Notes: a model not told the origin generated them from the sequence alone. Positions 41,237 through 52,960 are shown, counted from the stretch's first letter. The stretch is DNA of 64,000 nt from Pleurostoma richardsiae (GCA_030052745.1 JANBVO010000044.1:124001-188000), one strand, 5' to 3'. Translations and numbers: made by a program.

Positions 41237-43270
41237 TCAATTGCCGAACCTCACATCAAACCCCTTTAATACGCTCATGATGCTGGCGGCCTCGACCTCG
41301 ATCGGCGTCCTGCCCTCCGCTTCACTGGCGCTGGCCCTCTTGGGCGCGGCCTTGAGCAGCGGGAGCCAGGCGCCGATGTCGTCGGCCGCCTCGTCGAAGT
41401 GCCGGTGGCTGGCGAGTGTCTTGTAGGCATCCGCACACGAGAGGCTAAGGCCGAGGCTCTTCTTGTTGCTTCCCTCGCCGCGGCTAAGCTGAGGAGTAGC
41501 CGGGGAAGAAGTCGTAGCGGTACCGGCAGGTGTGCTAGTAGGTGCCTTTGCCTTGCAGCAACCACCTCCTGCACCCCCGCCTCCGCAGCATCCGCCGTCT
41601 CGGCCTAAACGCTGGAAATTGGCCGCCAGAGAGCGGCAGAAAAGGCCAGACTTGGGGTCCGCAAGACACTGCGCACAGGTGCCAGGGCCATTAGGGCCGC
41701 AACCTGAACGCTTGGTAGGCACTGGCAGTGGTAGGGGGTTGGTGTTCCTGCTGGTTTGCAGCCGCGGGAGCTTGACAGCCCCGTCGGCCATGATCTCCAT
41801 CGGCGCTGGCGAGTAGTCCGAATCAGGAGGTGGCGTCTGAATCTGCTGGGACATGGGAGCAGGAGGCGCGGTGACGGAGAGAGGAGGCAGGGTCACGCTG
41901 CTCGTGGCGATAGTGTCCGCGCAGACGCAGTAAGTTCCCTCCTTGCAAAAGCCGCAGCCACCCTCCGTGGCCGCCTCAATGCTCGGTTGCGGCAAATCGG
42001 CAGGGCCGGAATCGTATGCTGCTGTTGTCGCTGATGAGTTGCGCTTTTTCTGGGAGAAGAGAGCGGTGAAGTCTGTTTCAACGCTGCTGTTTGCACGTTG
42101 TCTCTTCTCGTCGGGAGCAATGGGGCTAGGAGACGCTGGCCGAGGCCGCTTTAGATCCTGAGACTGAGAAGGGATGGACAGGCTACTCCCGCCATTGACA
42201 GCAGCCTCGAGACATTCGCACCGCGTGCCCAACGAGCACTTGCCGCAGCCGATTGCGCTGCTTGTCAAGACTTCGTCAGCGCAGGCGCACGATCCTGAAG
42301 GGCCACAAGAACCGCAGCTGAGGGATGACGGCTCCTCCACCTCGTCGGGAGGGCTGATGATCTGGGAGATGGAAAATGGCTGAGTCAGGGACGAGCGAGG
42401 AGCTGGTGCGGCATTTAGGCTTGAGGTGCTGCTTCTCGAGGCCCGGTGCCGTAGAGAGCTTGACTGCTGAGGTGCCGGGCTGTGAGATCCATACTGCTGA
42501 GTAGCGTTGAACAGGGATGGTGCCATGCTGCCCCGCCGTAGACGCTGAGATCCTGTCTCTTCATTCCACTTCCTACGCACCGTTTCCAGTTCAGCGGTCA
42601 CCTTCCCACGCTCTGTCCGTTCGTGGTTGAGCATATTTTCCAGCATCTGGCAGCGTGTCCGTAGACCCTCCGACTCCAACTCGAGGCTCCGCATGCGCTC
42701 TCGCAGTTCTTGCTCGACTTTGTCGTGCTCCTCCTTCTCCGCCTCCAATTGCTCCTCGAGTTCGCCAACACGGGCTGCTCTACGCTCACGGAAGGCTCGC
42801 TGTGCCGCGCGGTTCTGCGCCTTCCGCTTGGTGGGAGGAGTGTCGGTAGCCGGCTTGCGGCCCGGCTTGGGGCGGGGTGGTATCACCCACTCCTTGCTCG
42901 TCATGGAAAGCGGCATTTTCGGCGTTGACACCGGCTGACCGGGCATGGGAGATATTACGGACGCCATGGCCATCCGGTTCGGCGGCGCGGCGCCAGGAGT
43001 ACCCGGAGCTGGCGAGAGCGCGACACTCGAGGCCCGGCTGGCGGCAGGCTTGATTGTGAGGCGGGGTGGCGCGTTTCTTGGCGTCGTAGTGCAGGATGAT
43101 GATGGTGGCGTGGGTGCAGTCGAGGGCGGGCTGCCCGCTGAAACGGGGGTGGACGCAGCGCTGTTCGAGTATCCCGGCAGCGACTTTCTAGCGGATGAGG
43201 TGGATGATGATGTGACGGACGGTGCCTTGTGAGACGGCGCGGGTAGATTGGAGACGGACAGTGCCGCCAT
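41237..43270 (-). CDS. hapX: HapX, bZIP iron-regulatory subunit of the CCAAT-binding complex
   Basis: HapX binds the CCAAT-binding complex, represses iron-consuming pathways in iron starvation and activates iron storage in excess. Single exon, 677 residues. The Hap4-like CBC-binding motif SKEWVIPPRPKPGRKPATDT (about 125-144) is directly followed by the basic region KRKAQNRAAQRAFRERRAAR (about 148-167) and a leucine zipper/coiled coil to about 235. Four cysteine-rich iron-sensing regions follow: CGSCGPSGSCACADE, CGKCSLGTRCECLE, CGFCKEGTYCVCAD and CGPNGPGTCAQCLADPKSGL with FC. An extra Cys/Gly segment (GGCCGGGGAGGGCCKAK) lies after the last. The C-terminus ends IMSVLKGFDVRFGN. Domain order matches the family. 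Upstream GATA motifs fit repression by the siderophore regulator SreA. Confidence 0.96.
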   Translation of the reverse strand: MAALSVSNLPAPSHKAPSVTSSSTSSARKSLPGYSNSAASTPVSAGSPPSTAPTPPSSSCTTTPRNAPPRLTIKPAASRASSVALSPAPGTPGAAPPNRMAMASVISPMPGQPVSTPKMPLSMTSKEWVIPPRPKPGRKPATDTPPTKRKAQNRAAQRAFRERRAARVGELEEQLEAEKEEHDKVEQELRERMRSLELESEGLRTRCQMLENMLNHERTERGKVTAELETVRRKWNEETGSQRLRRGSMAPSLFNATQQYGSHSPAPQQSSSLRHRASRSSTSSLNAAPAPRSSLTQPFSISQIISPPDEVEEPSSLSCGSCGPSGSCACADEVLTSSAIGCGKCSLGTRCECLEAAVNGGSSLSIPSQSQDLKRPRPASPSPIAPDEKRQRANSSVETDFTALFSQKKRNSSATTAAYDSGPADLPQPSIEAATEGGCGFCKEGTYCVCADTIATSSVTLPPLSVTAPPAPMSQQIQTPPPDSDYSPAPMEIMADGAVKLPRLQTSRNTNPLPLPVPTKRSGCGPNGPGTCAQCLADPKSGLFCRSLAANFQRLGRDGGCCGGGGAGGGCCKAKAPTSTPAGTATTSSPATPQLSRGEGSNKKSLGLSLSCADAYKTLASHRHFDEAADDIGAWLPLLKAAPKRASASEAEGRTPIEVEAASIMSVLKGFDVRFGN

Positions 43271-44183
43271 GATTTTTTTCCAGTTCCGAAGTCAAGGCCG
43301 ATGTGAAGTGGTGCGGTGGGTGCCCCGCCTTTGCGGCGATTCGGCGATGTGATTTGTCGGGTCGGCGCTCGGAGCTAAGGTAATCAGATTGGATTTCCCT
43401 CGCTGTTAAAATACAGCCAGGCACGCTGGATATGTACCTCCGTATTTCCGTTATGAGCCACTGCAGTGCCGTCTCTTGGCTGGGAGATTGCTTGAAGCCG
43501 TGGAGATGTGAATGCAAGGAGATCGCCAGTTGAGGGCGAGTGCGAGTGTATGTGTCTCGAGAGCGGGGGTCTCTATAAACGAGGTCTCAACACGAGCCGA
43601 CCAAGTTGCAGGACAATCCAGCCGGGGATTCGGATTTGTCTTGGTAGCCAGTAGAGGCAGCAAAGAAAGGCGGCCGACAAGTAACAGTTTGATCGAGACG
43701 ATGTTGCTTTATCCCTGAGGTTGCTGATGTTGCTAAGTGATATTGCCGTCTCTGTTCAGGTCGATCTGACTATACACGCGGTTGTTAAAATGTTTCCGCA
43801 GAAACTGGGGAAGAAGACAGGAGGGACGACGCGCGGGGGCGAGACTCGTTGTCTTTGAAGTATTCAAGGAGAGAAGGTCTGGGGTTGTGAATCCACTTGC
43901 GTCTCTCATTAGACGCCGATAATGGAGGAAGGAGAGAGGGCAAAGAGCTGCGCGGCAGCGAGGTAGCTGGGAGTTCTGCCGGTTGGTGAATGAGGGCTTT
44001 TTGATGTGTTCCTTCGAAAATTTCTGTTTCTGCGTCGTGGCTCCTAAGCTCGGGATTCGAAGATCAGGGCTGAGCTCTGACGGAGCCCGGAGGGGGGGAA
44101 GTCGAATGATCTGGTTGCGAATGGCTGGCGGCAGTGCTCGGATATGGCCCCCCCCCCCTTTAGATGGGACCCACTGATCGATT

Positions 44184-44193
44184 GATAAGATAA
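44184..44193 (+). promoter_or_regulatory. Double GATA motif upstream of hapX
   Basis: GATAAGATAA, two overlapping GATA-factor cores, about 0.9 kb before the hapX start. A candidate for SreA or AreA binding. Confidence 0.35.
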
Positions 44194-44384
44194 TTTTGCA
44201 GCGCTAGTCTCAGGAAGGAGTAGAGACCAGAGCATCGGTCCACTCATGCATGCCGCTTCGTCGCTGCTCCGGGCGATCTGTCTGGGATGGAGGAGACCAA
44301 GGAGCGGTGACGGCGGCCTCGGATTGGGCGAGGGCAGAGCCACTGTGTGTCTGAGGAAGGCCGATGACCAAACGAAAGGTAATA

Positions 44385-44393
44385 ATCTGATAA
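44385..44393 (+). promoter_or_regulatory. SreA-type site ATCTGATAA upstream of hapX
   Basis: A perfect match to ATCWGATAA, the site known for fungal siderophore GATA repressors, immediately followed by a near-copy (ATCTGATAT, 44393-44401). About 1.1 kb before the hapX ATG. Confidence 0.5.
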
Positions 44394-44562
44394 TCTGATA
44401 TGGAGATCCAGCCTAAGACCAGCCAAGGCCCCTCCGAAGAATCATCGTCGGCTCCTCAATTTGTGGGCTGCTGAGGGGTCACTTGAGGCCCTGCCAAGCA
44501 CCAGGGACCGTGGGTCGACGAAGCTGAGCAGCGATCTCGGAGCGTCTCGCCCGTCACCAGAA

Positions 44563-44571
44563 TTATCTGAT
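44563..44571 (-). promoter_or_regulatory. Second SreA-type site (ATCAGATAA) upstream of hapX
   Basis: TTATCTGAT on the + strand is ATCAGATAA on the hapX strand, again a full match to ATCWGATAA, 1.3 kb before the start. Confidence 0.5.
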
Positions 44572-45924
44572 CGTGGGGTTCTCCGATCAGTTGAGAACTG
44601 CCGCAGTACTACTGTACTACTCTGCTAGTAGCACACGTGTATCCCGGCATTGGGCTACAGTGCAACTGCGAACTGCTGGGGATCCGAAGGGTACTTACTC
44701 CCCTTGGCGTAAGAGCCCTGCAGGCGATGACAGGCAACTTTGATGAACTTAGATGAACCATCTACTCCGTAGTTTGCCTCTCACGCGGACTCATCAGTAT
44801 TACGGCAGATGCAGGATAGGAAGTGAAGCTCTTCCAGAGTCTTCCTGGAAGCAATTCAGATCATCCAACACACCTAGTATTGTCTACCTATGCATTCATC
44901 AATACCTTCCCGTCTTGCAACTGAAATTGAATTCAACGTCTTCATCATGAGCTTTTCCGTACCTGCGTTAGTCTAAGCGAGAAGCGTTTCCAACGCCGCT
45001 CCAGCCTCGGTTACCGATCGCCCACATCACGTATCTCCGTGATAACGACGTCGCGTCTCAAGGAGTCAATTCATGGTGCCCTCATCTGATCTTTTCCGAG
45101 ATGTTATAGATACTGAGTGTCGTGCGGCTTCCTTTCAAGCTGATGGAAGTGTTCAAGGGCGTCCATGGAGCTTCTAATTTGTGGTCATTGTATACCCATC
45201 CTCATAACATCTTCTAGAAGCTATTTGTTCCAAGCAAGTCAGATGTGAATGAAGAGCTATCTAGGGTGGTGCAACCCCTTCTCATTTATGCCTCGCGGGG
45301 CTGTCTCCCCCGGCAGCTGGCCAAGAGCAGAGTCGTGTGAGGACAGATGTAAAATGAAATTGTGTGATTATAACTGAGACTGGGACTTCCAATTGCCGGA
45401 TACCTATTTATCGTGCGTGTTGAAGAAGACGCAACAGTTATTTGTGGTCAAGGCTTTGCAGCCCCGCCAATTTTCTTAGCAGCTCCAAAGACGAGATGAA
45501 ATCGAGAACAGTCAAACAGCCCCTCTTCACGGCTCCCAGAGCTCTCACAAAAACGCTCCGCCTCACTGCTCAATCTGTCATTTATCTTCACAGCTGTTGA
45601 GGTCCTGGTCGTGAACTGGTAGCCTTAGATCTCGTCACTACCCCTCAACTTCAGGCATATTGTGCAATAGAGGCCGACTCAAGGAGAAACGTTAGGACCA
45701 GCCAGGTCGACAGCCTCGAATACACACAACTCCAAGAGCTTATTCCATGTGGAGACCTTGATGAGAACCAGCTCCTCCTGCATTGCGCACCTAGGAATTG
45801 AAGTATACGGAGCTAAACGACCATCTTGCGAACCTTCAAAGCTTTAAGTTGGGAGTCATTCAACCTCCTCGGCGTCTGCTGCTCGCACCTCTCCTGCAGC
45901 GGCTGCCTCATTGTCGCCGACAAG

Positions 45925-46887
45925 ATGGCCAACGGGCTCGGCCTCACGGTCAACATCCCCCCGCCCACGCCTCGATCGCCCTTCATCTTCTCTTCCGACT
46001 CGTCTCCGTCCCTCTCCGACTCCGACGGGCCCCTCCCCTTCCCGACAGCCCTGCCACGGAACGACTTCCTCGCGCCGTCCTTCCACGCGCCAACATACCT
46101 CTCCAGCCTCTTCCCCTCCGCCACCGACGACGACGCCACCTCCACCGACGACCCCGACAACTCCACATCGCAGCTGCATGAGCTCCGGCACCAGACCCTC
46201 GAGGACCTGCGCGCCGAGCTGCGCGAGCGCAGCGCCGCCATCAGCGCCGAGCTCCTGGAGCTCGTCAACGCCAACTATGCCAGCTTCCTTTCGCTGGGCG
46301 ACGGGCTCAAGGGCGGCGGCGACCGCGTCGAGGACCTGCGCGTCGCGCTGCTCGGGTTCCGGCGGCAGGTCGGGGAGGTCAAGGGCCGGATCGGCCGGCG
46401 GAGGGAGGACGTGGCGAGGGCGAGCGGTGAGCTGCGCGGGGTGAGGGCAGAGGTCGAGACGGGGAGGAGCATGCTGGAGCTGGACGAGAGGGTGGCCATG
46501 CTGGAGCGGAGCCTCGCGGTGCGGAGCATGCCTGGCGGGAAGCACAATCACGATGATGCGGATGACAGTGAGGAGGAGGATGAGGATGAGGAAGAAGAAG
46601 CCGAGGACTTCGTGGGGAGCAGTCCGGCGAAGCTCGCTGGTCTGGCTAGTGACTACAAGACTGCAGAGGAGCTGGCAGATGCTCTCGGCCGGGATCTCCC
46701 ATACGTCAAGAAAATGGAGGAGAGGATGCTGAGGTGCCGCAACACCATGCTACTAGATCTTAGCACGGCGACGAAAGAGGCACGCAGAGCGGGCGAGCGA
46801 GGTCAGGACAGGGTGCTGAGGTATCTCGCCATATACCGGCTACTAGGCGCGCATACCGAAGGTGTACGCGCTCTCAAGGAACAATAG
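45925..46887 (+). CDS. COG2: Conserved oligomeric Golgi complex subunit 2
   Basis: Subunit of lobe A of the COG tethering complex, which recycles Golgi glycosylation enzymes in retrograde transport. Single exon, 320 residues from the ATG at 45925 (AAGATGGCC); an in-frame ATG at 45826 is less likely. The conserved N-terminal COG2 helical region is visible: PRNDFLAPSFHAPTYLSSLF, LEDLRAELRERSAAISAELL, and ELVNANYASFLSLGDGLKGG with DRVEDLRVALLGFRRQV. An acidic linker (DSEEEDEDEEEEAEDF) precedes a helical end. Fungal COG2 proteins of this short length are usual. Its promoter faces hapX over a long gap. Confidence 0.9.
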   Translation: MANGLGLTVNIPPPTPRSPFIFSSDSSPSLSDSDGPLPFPTALPRNDFLAPSFHAPTYLSSLFPSATDDDATSTDDPDNSTSQLHELRHQTLEDLRAELRERSAAISAELLELVNANYASFLSLGDGLKGGGDRVEDLRVALLGFRRQVGEVKGRIGRRREDVARASGELRGVRAEVETGRSMLELDERVAMLERSLAVRSMPGGKHNHDDADDSEEEDEDEEEEAEDFVGSSPAKLAGLASDYKTAEELADALGRDLPYVKKMEERMLRCRNTMLLDLSTATKEARRAGERGQDRVLRYLAIYRLLGAHTEGVRALKEQ

Positions 46888-47043
46888 GCAGGCCCACGGG
46901 AACAGCCGTCCTTAGGATACCCTTATAGACCTTTTCAAGCGACACATGTTATAAACAGACTGTAGGCTTTCAAGATGTGATACATGCATGTACATTATGA
47001 TACAGTTCAGTCAAGACAAACCCCGACAGCACGGTCTGTCCTT

Positions 47044-48015
47044 CTACATGGGCCCGGCCAGGTGCGTCGGGGTGATCTTCTCATCCGTGGGGTTGAACCC
47101 TCCGCTCAGACTGAATCCAGGCCCGTTCGTCGAGCTCAGCACGATCTCGTGAACCTGCTTGTCCACGTCGTCCTCGATAGCTACAATGTCCTGCTTCACC
47201 TGGCCCACGAGCGCCTTGACGTTGTCCGCCAGCATCTGCGGCGTGAATCCCAGCTGGCCCACCGCCATGCGGATAGTGCCCTCACGCTCTCGGTAGTCGT
47301 CCGCGCCGACCAGCTCGCCCATCAGCCGGACGGGGTTGCTCGTAATGGTCTTGGTCTTGATGCTGGGCATCAGGCCCCGCGGGCCCAGGATGCGGCCCAG
47401 CCCGGACTTGTTGAGCTCGGAGGCGCTATCGGTGTGGCAGATGAGCCGGTTGAAGTTGATGTTCTCGCTGCGGATCTGGTCGAAGAGCGATTGCTCGCCG
47501 ACCGCCACGGCGCCGGCCATGCGGGCTTCGTTCGCAATCGGCGAGTCCTCCTTGCAGATGACGGCAATGCGCACATCCGTCTTGACGGGGTGGGGGAGGC
47601 GGATGCGGTTGCGGACGACGGGGCCAGACTTGAGGGTCCGGAGGCGGATTGCGAGAGAGTACTTGACCGAGGTAGGGGGGCGGCCGACCTCAACGGCACG
47701 CGCGTATCTGAATGTTTCAGTCAGTCACGGGTTGCACGTAATAGGAGAGCCAGCAAGGTGAGCAGGTAGCATATCATACCTTATAGCGTCGCAGAGCGAG
47801 AATTGCTCCACCTTGCTGAGATCCTCCACTTTGAACGCCTTGTGCTGCTTCCGCTTCCTCGTGTTCGCAGCCTTCGACGACTTCTGTGAGGCATGCCGGG
47901 CCTGGGAGACGGCCGACGGGAGCAGGAACCGAGGTATTGAGGTGGCAGATGGCCTCACGGTAGATGTGAGACTCAACCTCGCCAGCGAGGCGAGGCATTG
48001 ATTCGTGGTGGCCAT
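47044..48015 (-). CDS. MRPL1: Mitochondrial ribosomal protein uL1m
   Basis: L1 protein of the large mitoribosomal subunit, at the L1 stalk. Two exons on the minus strand (47780-48015, 47044-47707) give 299 residues. The N-terminus is an Arg/Ser-rich presequence (ATSIPRFLLPSAVSQARHAS) followed by KAANTRKRKQHK. The L1 fold is recognised from CDAIRYARAVEVGRPP, the motif LNKSGLGRILGPRGLMPS and TITSNPVRLMGELVG. The stop converges on the COG2 stop 156 bases away, and the start is divergent from the glutamyl-tRNA synthetase gene by 306 bases. Confidence 0.94.
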
Positions 48016-48321
48016 CGGAGCTGGAGTGGATGGCGGTCGACTTCAGCTCAGGTGAAGCAGCTCCGGCATCAAAGCTCATGAAAATTCCAGGGTCGCGACC
48101 GAAAAAGTCTAGGTGCCTCGATTCTAAGGCGGTCAATGGCCATGGCAGTTCTTATCTTATCGGGCTGGTCATGGTCCGTCCACCAGGTGATTTTGGGCCG
48201 TTTTGGTGCCCCGCCGTCAAAATTCAACCCCGCCAATACCTAACTCACCTCCTGCTTCTTGGTTGTTGACTCAGGATCCTGAAACTTCACCGCAACTCCT
48301 AGAAACGCGAGACGATTCACG
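48016..48321. promoter_or_regulatory. Shared promoter of MRPL1 and GUS1
   Basis: A 306-base divergent gap between two translation genes. No specific site recognised. Confidence 0.5.
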
Positions 48322-50397
48322 ATGAAGGCCGACGAGCTCAAGGCACTCCCGCCGCTGCTGGCCGGTGACTTCAGGTCCCTGGAGCCACACCTGCTTGCCC
48401 TCGACAAGCACCTCACGCTGAGGACCTACCTCGACGGCTACCAGCTCGGCGAGAACGACCGCAAGATATGGGTCGCTCTGGCCAGCAATCGTGCTGCAGT
48501 GGCAGTCATCCAGAGAGGCACCCACGCCAATCTCTTGCGGTGGTATGCCTACCTTCAAGCGAACCACCCGGAGATCCAGGAAGAGATCAAGGCAGCCCAG
48601 GCGGCTAAGAGAGCCAAGGTTGCTGCGGCTAGCAAAGCTGGTGGTAACTTCAGCACCATGGCCTTGACAGATGCCGACAAGGGTGTCGTGACAAGATTCC
48701 TTCCAGAGCCTTCGTAAGTACTACCTTGCAACGGTACTTTGACGGCCATGGCAACAAGACTAACGACTGCACAGAGGTTACCTACACATCGGACACGCGA
48801 AGGTACGAGACGCAATCATAGCACATATTGGCTCCTGAGTCACACTAAATGGGAATACAGGCAGCTCTGCTATCCGATTACTTTGCGCATCAAGCCTACA
48901 AGGGCACTCTCCGCCTCCGACTTGACGACACGAACCCGTCGAAGGAGAAGGGCGAGTACGAGCAGGCTATCATTGAGGATCTGAAGATGATGGGCATAAC
49001 ACCGGACGCGCTATCCTACACCTCCGACCACTTCCAGTATCTCTACGATGTCTGCAAGAGGTTGATCCAGGAAGGCCATGCGTACGCGGACGATACGGAT
49101 CAGGAGACGATGAGGGACCAGAGGTTCAATGGCATCCCCTCCAAGCATCGTGACCGGCCTGTGGAGGAGAGTTTGCGCATCTTCACCGAGGAGATGACAA
49201 ACGGAACCCAGGAGGGACTGACTCACTGCATTCGGGCCAAGATCTCTCCCGACAATCCTAACAAGGCGATGAGAGATCCTGTCATCTACCGCTGCAACAT
49301 CGAAGACGCTCACCACAGGACTGGAAGAACTTGGAAACTCTACCCGATGTACGATCTGGCGTGCCCGGTTATCGATTCATATGAGGGCGTCACCCATGCG
49401 CTGCGTTCGACCGAGTACACCGACCGCAACCCCCAGTATCAATGGTTCCTCGACACCTTGAAGCTGCGTCAGGTACACATGTTCGACTTCAGCCGGATGA
49501 ACTTTGTGCGCACGTTCTTGTCTAAGCGCAAGCTAGCCAAGCTGGTCGACTCTGGGCGGGTGACGGGATGGGATGACCCCCGTATGCCTACGTAAGTTAT
49601 TCCCGTGAACCTCTTGCGTTAATCTGGTATTAACATAAAACAGGATCCGGGGTATTCGTCGCCGTGGATGCACTATTGAGGCCCTCCGTGAGTTCATCAT
49701 CAAACAGGGTCCTAGCCGCAACGTCACCACGATGGACTGGACGACGTTCTGGGCCACGAACAAGAAGGTCATTGACCCTGTCTCACCGCGACACACGGCC
49801 ATTCTCCAAAAGGACGCTGTGAAGGTTACGGTAACCGGCGCGGATGTGCCAGCTCAGCCGCGTAGCGAGGACAAGCCCAAGCACCCTAAGAACAAGGATG
49901 TTGGCACTAAGAAGGTGGTCTTCGCGGACGAGGTCATCCTCGAGCAGGCCGATCTCGCGCTTATGAAGACTGATGAGGAGATCACCCTCATGTCGTGGGG
50001 CAACGCCTTCGTCCGTGCTATCGATGACAGCAAGCCTATCAAGACAGCGACGGTCGAGCTGAACCTCGCGGGCGACGTCAAGACCACCGAGAAAAAGGTC
50101 ACCTGGCTCGCCACCAAGGGCCAGAAGCTGATCCCCGCTGAGCTGTGGGACTTCGACTACTTGCTCACCAAGGACACTCTCGAGGAGGACGACAAGCTCG
50201 AGGACTGGCTCAACCCCACGACGGCCACCATGGAGCCCGCGTGGGTTGCGGAGGCGGCGGCGGAGCTCAAGGCTGACGACATCATCCAGCTCGAGCGGAT
50301 CGGATACTTCCGCGTCGACAAGGGGCTGGGTGACTGGAAGGAGGGCGAGGAGAAGAAGCTCGTGCTGTTCCAGATCCCTACTGGAAAGACGAAATAG
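48322..50397 (+). CDS. GUS1: Cytosolic glutamyl-tRNA synthetase
   Basis: Charges tRNA-Glu with glutamate in the cytosol. Four exons (48322-48713, 48775-48802, 48861-49591, 49644-50397) give 634 residues. An N-terminal GST-like adaptor domain (about 1-120), which in yeast docks on Arc1, precedes the class I core. The HIGH motif GYLHIGHAK lies almost entirely in the 28-nt exon 2, followed by LRLRLDDTNPSKEKGEY. The KMSKS-type motif reads FLSKRKL. The C-terminal beta-barrel anticodon domain runs from VSPRHTAILQ to the end (DDIIQLERIGYFRVDKG, KLVLFQIP). Eukaryotic/archaeal type, so not the mitochondrial enzyme. No anomalies. Confidence 0.96.
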
Positions 50398-51849
50398 AGC
50401 GGTTGTGTTGTCAGGTTCCTGTCATGACGGTTGTATGAAGCATGGCAATGTCTACGTCTAGATAGAAGGGTTTCTAGAAAGGAAAAACTGATGTTCATCG
50501 TGCCAATGCCTAGAAAGCCACTGACCTCGCTTGTGCCTGCCCTTCTGCTGCCCTTTGCAACTGGGACTGCCGCCGTGACGACGGATCGGATGATTCTGGA
50601 GAGTAGAGTTCAGCCAAGGCTTGCTACCGCCAGCCTGATGTCCCACGGAAGACAGCGTATCGTGCTCGCCCCGAGCACTGTGCCTCTTCACTCACGTACC
50701 CACGTGGAGTCGATAGGGGGGGAAGTTGACCCCCATCGAGCACGTCCGTGGGACGACATTTCCAGCTCGTCGGGAGCCCACAAAACTGGCTCATGGGACA
50801 GCCTATCTGAAGCCTGCCTGGTTCACGAGCCTGGGCCAGTCGACGAACCGTGGGGCTCACACCAGGCTAGTCGTTGTAGAGCCGCTCGCAGACGCGAGTC
50901 ATGAATGGCTTCATTGTCACCTTGGCACTGCCGGAGCTCAGACCATCTTGCACCGAGTACGGGGTAGGTGGGGGCAGATGTCGTCTGGATTCCGGGGAAG
51001 ATGGTAGATGGACAGGAGAAGGATACGTGGGGGTCCGAAGGATGATGGAGGTCGTACGGACACAGGGCTTCGAAGGGAGGAGCTCTCCCGCGCTGGCGTT
51101 GCGTGGGCAGTCGCGCTATTGTGTCGAGAGACTCACGCTAAGTAAGGCTGATAGTGTGGCCATTATCAAAACCGGGCTCGCCAAGGCAAGATACAGAATG
51201 GTGAGGGCGGATGAAGTTGTCGTGAATGGCTGGGGAGCCACCTGACGAGGCCTGAGGGGCCCAGGAGCCATCGCCAAGGCTGGGCCACAATTGAGTGGCA
51301 GACCAGTTCGGGTGGCAAAACGCTGATAGACTGCCGATAGGTGGCTAGGTGGGAGAAGTGTGATAGAGGGAGCCTAGGGCGATCTACAACATGGTAGTTA
51401 AGGAGATAAACGTATCTGTAGTCAGCATGTAAGGAGTCGATCAAGAGAGGGAACCGGGGCCATGGTCTAGAATGCTGGGCGAGAAGACATAAGAATATTG
51501 TGTAATAATCAATAGTGAGTCTGACTAAACGGTTGTTTGGATACCCTTGTATATGCTTCCAAAAGGCCAGGATCCTGGGCTCGCTTTAGTTACACTTCTT
51601 GAGGCGGCTAAATGTAGCTCTTCGAGTATCCCAGAACTACTCACATGGATGAGGCAACACGTGTAGCATAGACGATATTTGCTCAAGCAGCTGCTCTCCG
51701 CCTGAAAAGAAGCCTTTCTAATATGAGAGGCGCGTGTCACAAAAAGAGGCGCAAGGACAAGAGGCGTGATACCACATGAAAAGAGGTGCTTTGAGAAGAC
51801 TCTTCGGCAGAAGTCATGTACGTGTAATGAGTTTCAGTTGACTATGTCT
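50398..51849. other. Intergenic region between GUS1 and the SMP-30-like gene
   Basis: About 1.45 kb of convergent 3' flank. Short frames only; nothing recognised. Confidence 0.4.
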
Positions 51850-52960
51850 TTAACCGGCGAACTCGTACTTGGGCATTCCTTTGATGCCCTCCGGTACGCG
51901 GTATCGGAACATGTGGCCACCCTCGTCATCCGGACCGACCTGTCCTTTCCTGTCTTTACCCGAAGCTACGAATATGATGTTCCAGTCCTTGCCTCCCCAC
52001 GTAGTACAAGCCTGGTTGAAGCCAGAGAAGACAATGTCCTTAAGGTGCTCTCCATTTGGAGAATACACCATAACACGATGAGATCCAAAGACGGCGATCC
52101 AGAGGTTGCCATCCGTGCTTCAATGCAGTCAGCTTTAGGTTGCGGCTTCTCAGGGCTCCGAGAAGTGACTTACTCGACTACCATGCCATCAGGTTCACCG
52201 TAGGTAGGCCGTCTGTCAATAAAGAGCTGGCGATTGGTAATCGCACCACTCTCAAGGTCGAAGTCATACTTGTAGACTTTCATGGCGACAGAGTCGTTGA
52301 AGTACACTTGACCAATCGTCAGTCAAATCCATCCAAAAGATGCTCGGCATTTTGCAACGTAAGCAGCTTTTATATGATACGGCACTCACTTGTTTTGTTG
52401 TCTGGGCTCCATGCAAGGCCGTTGCCGCAGATGAACCCCTTGTCCATCTCATGCAAGGTACCATCCGGGTCATACCTCCATAACCGCCCAATAGGCTCGC
52501 CGTAGGACTCAGGGAGCTGATTTGGGCCAAAGGACATAGCCTTGATGTCGATCTCGGCCAGCCAGAAGCGGCCCTTTGCATCTACGCCGCCATCATTGAA
52601 GCGAAGCTTGTCGCGGTCGGCCGTGGAGATGATCTCCTTCAGAACCTCGAGTTTACCCGTTTCCTCATCCAGGAACGCCACTCCCTGGTAGTAGGCGCAT
52701 ATGTAGCTGCCTGGCTTGTTTTTGCGGAAGAACTGCACTGTCACGCTGTCCTCAAGCTCGACTATCCGTGCCTTGCCCTGAGCATCACCCGTGACTGGGT
52801 CGACCTTGAGAATCTGGATGTTTGGTGGTTGAGCAAGGCAGTCAACCCAGTGCAGCGTAGAATCACTCTCGCGATAGATGGGTGCCTCCCCCAGTATCAT
52901 TTGGGGGTCGCAGTAGTACCATGCTTTGCCACCCTTGATACTCTCTAACGGCCCGGCCAT
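51850..52960 (-). CDS. SMP-30/gluconolactonase-like (LRE-like) hydrolase
   Basis: A metal-dependent lactonase-type beta-propeller. Three exons on the minus strand (52390-52960, 52174-52306, 51850-52117) give 323 residues. The four metal/active-site positions of the family are present: Glu in LGEAPIY, Asn in RFNDGGVDAKGRFW, Asn in GNGLAWSPD and Asp in GEPDGMVVD. Propeller repeats are seen at WVDCLAQPP, TMYFNDSVAMKVYKYD and DGNLWIAVFGSHRVMVY. There is no signal peptide, so cytosolic. The exact lactone cannot be told; sugar lactones are usual. It is divergent from an NCS1 permease across 745 bases, which may reflect co-regulation. Confidence 0.92.

Larger units (their letters stand above)
43271..45924. 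other. Long shared upstream region of hapX and COG2
   Basis: A 2.65-kb gap between divergent genes with no supportable ORF. It contains GATA motifs (listed), an ATTGG (inverted CCAAT) near 44323 and a C run at about 44147-44157. A long hapX leader is likely here. Confidence 0.45.

Noticed and set aside
46984-47769. 261-codon + strand frame
   Set aside because: Antisense of the mitochondrial uL1 gene, whose splicing and motifs are clear.
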